Assembly: GCA_949825025.1 (NCBI GenBank)
Contig: OX463785.1
Location: 20,337,971 to 20,401,970 of the forward strand
Reading direction: 5' to 3'
DNA: 64,000 bases
Source: Siphlonurus alternatus
Taxonomy: Eukaryota; Arthropoda; Insecta; Ephemeroptera; Siphlonuridae
Positions 55,031 to 64,000 of the stretch are shown here, one piece after another. The notes below the pieces were generated by a model, which saw nothing but the letters and a program-made list of their open reading frames with translations, made no database searches and was not told the origin of the DNA. The position numbers were made by a program, and so were the translations under genes. The number at the start of each line of letters is the position of its first letter. Position 1 is the first letter of the stretch.

Positions 55031-56348
55031 CGAAAAGCCGAATTCGGGTAAAAGCCGGAAAAAATGAGCAAAACTAGTTTTGCGCATCAATTTATCATCA
55101 ATATTAGTTTTTCTTAAATCAAAGTGAGAAAAACCTAACGAAAACTTTTGCGTACGTCGGGTTTCGCGCATTTTCGTTTGAGCAAAACTATTATAAGTTC
55201 TGCGCATTTCTCACATGCACAGATAAGTTTGTTTTAATATATTTTTTTTTAATTTGAGGCACTGCGTGCCACAAATGAAACAGTATCGATAGTATACGTA
55301 CAATTACATACGTACTGTGTTGTTTATTTATGTACCAAAATATTTTTACTTCACTATTTCTCGATCATTATTTATTGAGTAAAGATGTCCTGATATTTTA
55401 TACTTATTGTATATAAAAATATAATAATTTATATGTTTACCAGTAATTGACTCTGCAACAACTTGTATTTTTTTTTCAACTGTATTGCTTATTTAAAAAA
55501 TGAAATATTTGCGATCCATGGCAGATGCAATTCAACGATAATCACTTTATCACTATACATTCACTGCTTAAATGTTTGAAGATTTCTTCTATGATTCTAT
55601 GAATGCCGATGACAAAAACTTCAACTGCTTGTTCTTGTAGGCACTATTAGCTGCTGCCAAATTTAATTTATTACATTTATTTTGCTATATATTTGCAGAA
55701 GCAGCCGTGGGACTGGTACACTTATAAAATATATACTTAATTGCAATTGAACAACCTACATTGAATGCATTTCTTTTTTATTGCAGAAATAAATAGTGGT
55801 TATCAAATTATATGCTATTCTCATTTTTCTCTTCAGATTTCATAAAGCCCAGAAACAATGCGCGTCTTTAAAAAATTACTGAAAATTATAAGTACATGCA
55901 GAGTGAAGCGTCAGTTAATATTATAGGCATCGCTTCTTAATAAAAGGATGCAGACTAAATGCCAATGACAACAATATTGACAATGACAAAGCAATGACAT
56001 TTAGAAATAACATTAGAATGAAAACCGTAGAGAATATAATAAATTAAATGAATAACAAAATTGTAATGAAAAAATTACACCGTGGTATAATAGATATAAA
56101 TAAAGAATTAACACAATTATTCACATAAATGTACATACTATTTAGCACGTGGCATGCTGTACCACAAATTAATAATTTTTATTAAAACCAATTTTTCTAT
56201 GAGAAATGCGCAGAACTATATTGTTTTGCTCGTGCAAATTTTGCTCAAAAGTCGAAATAAAATCTCATTTTGGGATTTGTTCAAAGCTCGATGCGCAGAA
56301 CTAGTTTTGCACATTTTTTTCGGCTTTTGCCCGAATTCGACTTTTCGT

Positions 56349-56350
<2 letters not shown>
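55031..56350. mobile_element. Element bounded by ~60-bp inverted repeats
   Basis: CACGAAAAGCCGAATTCGGG and AAAACTAGTTTTGCGCATC on the left are mirrored by GCGCAGAACTAGTTTTGCAC and CCCGAATTCGACTTTTCGTG on the right. Inside, a decayed MITE-B (55755-55985) is nested. No transposase found. Confidence 0.65.
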
Positions 56351-56420
<70 letters not shown>

Positions 56421-56425
56421 TATAT
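56351..56425. repeat. (TA)n microsatellite
   Basis: About 36 TA units at the right end of the preceding element. Confidence 0.95.
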
Positions 56426-56439
56426 TAAAAGCACTAAAT

Positions 56440-58780
56440 CTATGATTTGAAATGCATGGTCAAGAATCTTTGAGGGGCCCGGAGGGTCCTCCGCCGCGCC
56501 CGCAGGGCCCCGCCGCGCCCGCAGGGCGCGTCCCGGGTGGGGCCCGAAGGGCCCCACCCGTCATTTTCAAAATCCAAAAATTCCCAAAAATTCCCGGGGG
56601 GTATTTCCAAAATTCCCGAAATTTCCAAAATTTCTGAAAAATGACGTTTTGACCCCAAAAACGGCTTTAGGTAACATGCGCTACCCCTACTTTTTGCCTT
56701 CAAAGATGGCGTCCGGCGCACCGTTCGCCCGCCATAAGCGATAGTGTTAATTTTTTTAAAAAAACACCGGTAAGCGGTTTTGAGAGTTAGAGCTTAGGTC
56801 CCAATTAGCGAAATGTAGCCCGGGACGTAAACTTTTATATGGGAGGTGTTATTTTTGAATTTTTGCCCCAAAAATTTTTTATCGCTGTTTTAGTGTTTTT
56901 TTTGAAAAAAATCGCCGTTTTTGCGGTTTTTGCCAAAAAAGTCAATTTAAGTTGGAAACTGAAACTTTTTTTAGTCGAATCGTTTAGAAGACTGTGTTGG
57001 GTATCTTTTAGCTTCATGTGAGCTCCCTCCTATCTGTTTTGGTTCCGCGGCTGCGGGCCCCGTAAGTTTGGGACCTCGAAAAAAAGATGTTTTACGGCCT
57101 TTGCCTTAAATCATTAGATTGAAGAGCTACGGCGGAGGTTCCTACGGCAAAAGTGTGTCCCGACAGACGACGCAGCTTCGCCAAATACAAACATGGCACC
57201 TCCAAAGCATACTTACCGTGCTATGGCCGGATCTGTACAGTATGGCACCCGAAACCCCTAGGGGTGTTACTTTTATTTTTGGACCCCATAAAAGGTGCCC
57301 CAAAGGGGCCCCCGGTTTTTGTATTGGGACCCATCAGGATTCAAATTTAACGGGCTATCTGACCAATATCAATTTGGGCCCCTGGGGCCCCTTGTGCTTC
57401 CTCCAGAGGGGTAGTTTTCAAAAGCTTTTTTGCAAGCTTCAATCTGGTGAACCCCCCCAACAGTTTCGGCAATTTTTTGGCTAGGAACGAGTTTAAGACC
57501 TTTTCTGAAAGCTTTTGGCAAGTCCTAACTTTTCTTTGGCTCGATTTTTCGATTTTCAAAAAAGTCAAAAAATCGCATGGGAACATAGGGTTTACGCATG
57601 CTAAAAATCGACCACTTTCCCCCTCGAATAACTTTTGAGCACACCTGAAATCGAAAATTCCGCGCAGTATGAAAGTTGCCCACACTCTTTTTCTTTTAGA
57701 AACTTTTTTCAAATCGATGCCAACTATGAGAATTAGCCCAGGCAAGCGGGAAATGCAAAACAACCTCCTCCCATAAGGATAACATAGGAAACGCATCCTT
57801 TTCCCGAATAACTTTTTTTTTACGTTATTGACATGGTGTTTTTTCATCGAACCCTGTTAAAACTAAGCTTCTCACGCCTAAAAATATGCGTTTCAAGAAT
57901 GTGGGTCTTACGGGGCCCGCAGGGCCCCCCCTTCAAAGTACGCGTTTTGGATCCAATATGGCGGCAGAGCGCAACGTTCCACAACTTTGTTCTGACACTT
58001 TATGGACTCTACACCATGTGCCCTTCAATTTGATACCTGACTCGACCCCCTGCGACCACCGAAAGTGCGTTTTTTTTAAAACGAAAGCCTGGTCTCAAAT
58101 CCCCATAAGAATAACATGGGGCCATTTGATTAGCATTGCGGGCGGATCTGCCAGCCAAAATACCCATTTTTTACGGGTTGCGCCAAACTCGGGGAAGGAA
58201 TTTTTTTTCGAGCAAACTCTCGACGGGAGGTTGTAGGGGACCCAAAACAATGCCCAAAAACCAAATTTGGGAATTTTCCGGCACATAGGGGGCCCACGCG
58301 GCCCGATCGAAGATATGAATTTTTCGATATCCAAAATCCCGATTTCGGGAAAGTGTTTGTCCAGAAAAAAAATTTTTCCAGTTTTTCTAGACCAGTTTTT
58401 TGAGCCAGACAAGATGCAGTCTTCAGATTTAAGCTGCGACCCATAGTTCTTGAGATTTTTGGACTTTTATGTTTTTGACAAAAATTTCAGAAGGGGTACC
58501 CCTTCTCTCACCGCTTATACATGGGGAAGATAGGGGGAAAAATCGAAATTGAGTTTTCGATGGTTTCTGACTATATCGACCACGCTGATCACGAATCTGG
58601 CCTCGGATTTTACCTATCTCGAAAAACAAGATGGCGGCGGGTGAAATACCAATTTTTCGTATATGCACCATGCTGGATTTCATGCATGATTTCAATGAAC
58701 AGGTGTTATTTAAGGGTAAATAAAATATTAAATTGACTTTCTATACGTAAAAACATCCCTGGAGTTTGAAAATAACCATT
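56440..58780. other. GC-rich, apparently non-coding island of unknown origin
   Basis: Composition changes abruptly at 56455. GGGGCCC-type motifs are repeated (GGGGCCCGGAGGGTCC, GCGCCCGCAGGGCGCG, CGAAGGGCCCCACCC, CAAAGGGGCCCCC, GGGCCCGCAGGGCCCC). Stretches of TTTTTG/AAAATCG alternate with these. The longest ORF (57347-57847, minus, 166 codons) overlaps ORFs in several other frames and shows no family features. No transposon ends or splice-bounded exons were recognised. Confidence 0.5.
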
Positions 58781-58826
58781 ATTTAACGCTCAGATCAATA
58801 TATATTTTATTTGATATTCAATTTTA

Positions 58827-59010
58827 AGCGAGGCGAGGAACGAGCCGAGCTGCGTATGAGTTGGCAATGTTATTCATTGCCCGCACGCATCTATCCAAGA
58901 ATTTTAAGCGAGGCGAGGAACGAGCCGAGCTGTATTTCGAAAGGCCAACACTATCTTATTCCATTGTATGGTTAGGTGAGGTCTCCGAAGGAGCCGAGCT
59001 GCGTATGAAT
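58827..59010. repeat. Imperfect tandem repeat, three units
   Basis: AAGCGAGGCGAGGAACGAGC with CGAGCTG occurs near 58828 and 58903, and a variant (GGTGAGGTCTCCGAAGGAGC, CGAGCTGCGTATGAATGG) near 58975. The unit is about 75 bp. Confidence 0.75.
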
Positions 59011-59289
59011 GGCGGACCCGTGACGAACGCATGTTTTTTATTCTTACGCGTTGCGAGCCATATCAATCTCCCCTCTACAGTCCAGTATCATGTAAAATTA
59101 TGCCAGAAACTCGAATTTAGTACTGTCGGGAACCGGAAATGATCGAGGAAGGCGGAAAAATCAAAAAATAAAGCGGGCGGCAATATTTAAATCTGCTGGC
59201 GATCATTATTGGGTGGGAAACACGTTTCATGCATATTATATCGCGCGTGCACCGCGGTTTGAACGGTTTCCCGCCAACATTCGAGAGGC

Positions 59290-59475
59290 CCCGTAATGTG
59301 CATGACGTCACAGCTTGTGGATCGTCGTTGCCATGGCAACGGGTAAACAAGCATTGTTGGGAACGGCGAGAGGACGTGATTACAAAATTTCTGAGAATGT
59401 CGTTGACGTTCTCAACAGTCATTCGTTCTCTGACCGCCGACTAGCGAGGTTGACTCAGATACCAAGACTTGCAAG
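59290..59475 (+). promoter_or_regulatory. CpG-rich promoter-like region with CRE and RFX palindromes
   Basis: TGACGTCA (59303-59310, ATF/CREB site) and GTTGCCATGGCAAC (59327-59340, a full RFX X-box palindrome) lie 16 bp apart in CpG-rich sequence. About 135 bp downstream, GACTTGCAAG is followed by a possible donor gtaaaa (59476), which would make 59400-59475 a 5' untranslated exon of the gene with exons at 61243 and 61885. The link to that gene is inference. Confidence 0.5.
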
Positions 59476-59544
59476 GTAAAATGTGAATGGTTATATACTG
59501 AATTTATTTTAAATCTCTGTCCGCTACCAGGTTCCTTCTGATAA

Positions 59545-59635
59545 GCCCCCTTCCGCTTTTCGGTTTCCCGGTTTCATCCGATTAAAAAGTCCTACCGAAT
59601 TCCGCTTTCCCGGTTTCATCCGATTAAGGAGCCCC
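59545..59635. repeat. Short tandem duplication
   Basis: CCGCTTTTCGGTTTCCCGGT and TTCATCCGATTAAAAAG are followed by CCGCTTTCCCGGTTTCATCC and GATTAAGGAGCC. Confidence 0.7.
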
Positions 59636-59639
59636 ACCT

Positions 59640-61242
59640 TCTACGATTCGCTTTGCTGTTGCTGACGACTTTGTAATAAATGGTGACAATGGAAAGTGGA
59701 CCTACTCGACTCAGAGGTGCTGTATCTTCGCTTTATTTATTATTTTTTATTACTATTTTTATTTATTTTTTATTTCTGTATATTTTTTGATGCAAATATT
59801 TTTCACAACATGAATATTATCAAATCCAAGCCCCCTATTAAAACCCCTGCAATTTCTTCGAACCCGTTGAAACTTTTTTTGAAAAATTAAGACTGGCATT
59901 GCAAATGATCACTGCACACTGATTTGGGGCCTTTTTGTAAAGGCCCCCCAGCCCTAGTTTCAAATTATTTGTCGGAGTCATTAATTATTTGTAAGTGACA
60001 AACAATACGGCGTACATCCATGGGCAAAAGTTTCTGCCAGTGATTAAATAATTGAACTTTTTGTTAATGTTATTTCATTTATTTCCCAGTAGAAATAATT
60101 TTAATGTTTTATATACTTTTAACTTCGTAATTTCTCCTATTTTGCACCATTTTGGAGAAGAAAAAATATAATATTACGTCTTCTTTCCCCTTATTGAGCA
60201 TGAAAACATTCTCGTTTTTTGTCCTAACTTTGAGATGCGTTTTAGACGTAAAAAGACGTTATAAAATTGCATTGAGTTGAAGATCTACCATTTTCGTTGA
60301 ACTTTTGTTTCGACCCAACTTGTTAGACAACACACCGTGGTTACCATGGTAACCAAATGTGGCAGCTTACCTGGAAAGTAAAACGACGCCAGGCGCCCCT
60401 TTACAACCGCATGTAACGTGAAATAAAAAATTTAACATGCGGAGACGAGCGGAATACTGCATCAAGTTTAATACATTATATAATATATACGAGTGTCGGT
60501 TATGTTTTTAATATCATGTTGTAATGTATGCTCTGGGCTTGAACATTTATCGTGAAAAGATTTCCATGCAATTCTTGATTATGTACCAGAAGAACAGTAC
60601 AAAGATGATCTAGTATAAATATTTTATTACCGATATTTATTATTTACAATGAAATGAATTTATATTTTTAACAAAATAATAATATTTTTATATTTAAAGC
60701 AAAAAATATTAATGAAATATATTTTAATTTATAAATTATTAATGATTCAAAATATTGAATTTTTTAAATAATAAGTAAATAAATTTTTAATCATTAAATT
60801 ATTATCACCACATTATTTTTACTGCCACATTTTTATTATTTTAAAATTAAAAAATATTATAACTGACAAGTGAGCTTTGGTTGTCATTACATTAAAATCA
60901 CTAAACGTACCTAATAAATATATTTTGTATTACAAATAATATTCATAAGAAACATATTCGTGGAAATTGTTAAATAATTTACTGTACTTTATTCGATGTA
61001 TAAATTATTAACTCCTCTACGAACTCCCAGAAATTCGTAATTAATATTAATGAGAATTCCCATTCTTTTGTTTCAGAAATCAAAAAAGAAGATATACAAA
61101 TAAAAAAACAAAACAGAACCTCCCGCCAAACCCAGCACAATTTTATTAAAAAATAATTTCACGATTATTTTTTTTCACGATTGACCTTCATTTGTCCTTG
61201 ACCCTTTGAGTTAAATCTGTCGTCCTGGCCTCTTCAATCCAG
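59640..61242. other. Presumed first intron: repeats and a second RFX-like palindrome
   Basis: Contains GTTACCATGGTAAC at 60340-60353, family K repeats (60125-60285) and long AT-rich stretches without genes. Confidence 0.5.
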
Positions 61243-62150
61243 TCACCTTTTCTGCCCCCCTCTCCTTCAAATATAATTCAGTCATATCCTTCTAACAGCA
61301 TCTCTTCTTACCCTGGGAGCTCCAACAACATAATTCAGTCTTACCCTGCGTCCGTCGCCACCAAGAGAAATAACACCCCGAACGGTAATTGTTCTTCTCG
61401 TCATTTTTCCTCTTCTTTTGCACAATTTTAGAGGGAAAAATACGAATTTATGTCTTTTTCCTCAAAATATTCTCAAAGTTGTCTCTTTTTCATTCTCAAT
61501 TTGATCATGATGGAAAAAAGATGTGTTTTGAGGAGCAAAGACATAATAAGATTCCAGTTTAAAGGTGGATTTTCATAAGCGATTTCTAGCCTGCGATGCA
61601 ACGCAAATAATATACACTTGCTGTAACATCCATTGGCGGCCATATTTTGCGATTAAAAGAAAAATAGCATCTAAATTTAACGCAATATTCGCCGCCGCAT
61701 AGGATTTTACAGCTTTTACGTCAAAATCGCGTCGCATCGCCATCTGAATCTGCCTTTATGACGTAATTTCTGGTGCAGGGTTTGTGTTCAACACAGTAAA
61801 AATGCACCTCATGACGTAATTTCTGGTGCAGGGTTTGTGTTCAACACAGTAAAAACGCACCTCATGACGTAATTTCTGGTGCAGGGTTTGTGTTCAACAC
61901 GGCTTCTCCAGCAATCTCCGACTCTGCACCCGCACACCTCCTTCACCTGAGCTCACCCGACGCCGTACCAAAGAAACAACGTCTAGCATCTTACGTCTCG
62001 GAGGCTTCAGAAGACACTAACATGCAGCAGGCGAACCAGTCGCCCAACATAATGGAGACGCAACAGTCGCCCGTCAGTTCGGTGGCTGTGGGAAATGGAG
62101 CTTTGTCACAGAGCATGGACTCGGTCAACACTACAGCAGCCGAGGAGGAG
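61243..62150 (+). CDS. Unrecognised Ser/Gln/Asn-rich protein, two internal exons
   Basis: Exon 61243-61384 (after acceptor atccag, donor gtaatt) and exon 61885-62150 (after acceptor gtgcag, donor gtaaga) join in phase. They read SPFLPPSPSNIIQSYPSNSI ... ATKRNNTPNG then FVFNTASPAISDSAPAHLLH, VPKKQRLASYVSEASEDTN, and a Gln/Ser-rich end with AAEEE. The first exon cannot extend left past the stop at 61207-61209. Codon use is GC-richer than the surroundings, and both exons are open with good splice sites, which is why I call them coding. PKKQR may be part of a nuclear signal; low-complexity Ser/Pro/Gln composition is common in transcription or chromatin proteins, but I do not recognise the family. 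Neither the start nor the end of the protein is visible here; further exons are expected beyond 62150, possibly outside the window. Triplicated acceptor sequence precedes the second exon. Confidence 0.65.
61396..61555. repeat. Dispersed repeat, family K
   Basis: TTTTCCTCTTCTTTTGCACA, ATTTATGTCTTTTTCCTC and GATGTGTTTTGAGG are in inverse order relative to 36690-36890. Confidence 0.5.
61564..61760. mobile_element. Foldback element, family J, second copy
   Basis: GGTGGATTTTCATAAGCGAT at the left and CATCGCCATCTGAATCTGCC at the right; inner TTTTACGTCAAAATCGCG matches the inverse of 30035-30055. Confidence 0.7.
61761..61905 (+). repeat. Threefold tandem duplication of a splice acceptor (53-bp unit)
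   Basis: The unit ATGACGTAATTTCTGGTGCA, GGGTTTGTGTTCAACAC and AGTAAAAATGCACCTC occurs twice complete and a third time running into the exon at 61885. Each copy has the same acceptor TGGTGCAG/GG. If either upstream acceptor were used without further splicing, the frame would reach the TAA in the next ATGACGTAA. Confidence 0.9.
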
Positions 62151-64000
62151 GTAAGACCATTTACTTATTAGGTTTGGAATATATCATACGATGTCAATGG
62201 AAAAGGTGCGACGTTGCCATTTCAGTGGCACACTTGAAGCCAAACAATAGCGGCACTGCACTATTTGGCAACGTTGCTTAATTTTACGTGTTTTCTTTGG
62301 CTGGCGGCATTCGTGTTTGATTGGAGGTTTAACTTAAACTCCAGTGTACATGAAGGACCTATAGATGGCGTTGCATGCAGAAATTTTGTCTCTTTGCATC
62401 GAGGAGACGGCAATACCTATAACATGGAGAGAATCACAAAAATGACAAACTTGATATGTAAAACGAGGTAATAGGATGGTCATTAAAAAGGTTTAGTACA
62501 AGATTCTCCACTCTGGGAGCTTTGCATTTCCCCCCGAGACTTCATCCCCGCATAAAAAAGGTGGACATTAAATTGCGAGGCCGACATAAAAAACGTATTA
62601 GAACAAAGCTTCATTGATTTTTATAGCTAAATTATTGAGAGCTGTTCATAATTAAAATTCGTTAAGTATAATCTGTGTCAGCTTTTGGTAATGATTTTTC
62701 ACTTAAAATAAATTTTAAAGTTCAAACTTTTTTGTTGCAAAAACAAAATAATATAATTCATTAGTTTATCACTTTTTTTTAATTAGTTAAAACTTTTCTT
62801 TTTTTTTATATTTATAAACATATTGATTGATGAATTAAAATTTAATTGATGAAGTAATATAATAAATAATACAAAAAAGCTTAACAGCGAGATTGACATT
62901 TAATTAATTATTGGCTTTAATTAATACATTTTTTATTTTACATTTTCGGGTAAATTTAATTATTGTAATTGATGGAAACTCCCTAATAAACTTAAGTATC
63001 GTAACTGCGCTTTTTCAACAAGAAATCAACATTACTTTGAATAGAAATAAAAATATCTTGGAAGGACGCATTTTTTGCAAAAATTGTGCTGTATATATTT
63101 TACTGTGTAGGCTTTGAAGTGTTACTTCTGTGTTTACAAAATATGATTGGAAAAAAGGCAAAATTATCAAGCTCCTTATAACCACGGCTAATAACCTTGA
63201 ACATGACTGATGTTAACCGCGGGTATTGAGAAAAATTCTTGGTCAGTATAAAAAAATTTAGTTAATAAAGCAAATTTATCTATAGATCTACTTTTAGTTT
63301 GAATACAGTACACAGTAGATATTACATATTTACATAAATTTGGATACATGATGTAGTACATTTCCAGACTTAAACATAAAAATAATTTTCAACAAATTCG
63401 ATTTAAATAAACATATAATTAATTATAGTCACATAAATACAGTATATATTAACATATGAATTGTTATGCTTATTTAGCTCATTGCATATCGTGTTAAAAT
63501 ATTATACTGTAACTATAATATCTCTTAAAATGCTCTAATAACAGCAAAAAACAATTAACATTCTCAGAATACTGTTTTCACGCATAACCATATCATCCTG
63601 ATATCTTGTAAATACATACACCAAAATAAAATTAGTAATTTAAGATGTACAGATCTCCAAAACAAATCAAAAGTAAAAGACTTTTCGTTGTTTCTGAAGT
63701 GTTAAGGCTTCTCCAAAGTTCACTGACTATAAGCCTTCTTATAAGAAGCCGAAGGAACAAGCGGCGCTTGCTGCTTACAAGTTTGCTAACTCTGCAAAAT
63801 ATTTACATGGGAGTTTAAACTAAATTACTGAAGAACATCTTATTAAACGTGTTGTAACTTGCAAATAATTGTCTAAAACTCTGAGATTTTTGGTGATCAA
63901 GTTTCATAGCAGTGACAAAAAAACGTGTTAATAGTTTAACTTATGTTCCTCTATATTAGGGGGGTTAATTTTCACTCTGGAGATGATATAGCTTTTAATT
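62151..64000. other. Downstream intron or intergenic sequence, no gene seen
   Basis: Begins with donor gtaaga. AT-rich with small unique stretches; short ORFs here have no splice-bounded support or family features. No repeats of the families above were recognised. Confidence 0.5.

Noticed and set aside
57347..57847. 166-codon minus-strand ORF in the GC-rich island
   Set aside because: No recognisable domain, competing ORFs in other frames and no splice or start context. Kept only as part of the island.

Overview
This window is nuclear DNA from an insect. It is AT-rich, the genes are split by canonical GT/AG introns, and transposon remnants fill most of the space. The insect call rests on a complete seven-transmembrane odorant receptor (7tm_6 family, known only from insects) and on the arthropod style of the other genes. 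I cannot name the order or species. No prokaryotic features such as operons, CRISPR arrays or Shine-Dalgarno sites are present.

Region 1 (21-29515, minus strand) is one very long gene for a secreted protein with at least six C-type lectin-like domains (CTLDs) in a row. It starts with a signal-peptide exon at 29477-29515 and runs off the left edge. The same module recurs: a 103-nt exon, a 212-242-nt exon, then short Cys-containing linker exons, with conserved intron phases. Its introns hold many palindromic foldback elements (MITEs), a broken LINE (16683-19830), a GC-rich retroelement fragment (19841-20975), a decayed hAT element (about 24850-27205) and SINEs whose head derives from 5S rRNA.

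Region 2 (31310-37974, plus) is an eight-exon odorant receptor with an intact 395-residue reading frame. Its introns carry a 5'-truncated LINE and several MITEs. Region 3 (about 38000-42600) is intergenic and includes a hAT-type MITE with a perfect 8-bp target duplication (40404-41052). Region 4 (about 42606-48881, plus) is a family 18 glycosyl hydrolase gene whose catalytic motif is destroyed, so it is a chitinase-like protein with a Cys-rich N-terminal extension. Region 5 (50193-53489) is a tandem satellite of about 167-bp units, most carrying TGACGTCA or a near match. Region 6 (53700-59000) is repeat-rich and ends in a 2.4-kb GC-rich island of unknown origin. Region 7 (59000-62150, plus) has a CpG-rich, promoter-like stretch with CRE and RFX palindromes, followed by two exons of an unrecognised Ser/Gln-rich protein. 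The second exon sits behind a threefold tandem duplication of its own splice acceptor.

The three recognisable genes encode a secreted multi-lectin, a membrane chemoreceptor and a probably secreted, catalytically dead chitinase-like protein. Nothing in the sequence links them into one pathway. A recurring theme is the TGACGTCA palindrome, found in several unrelated repeat families, in the satellite and in the candidate promoter.
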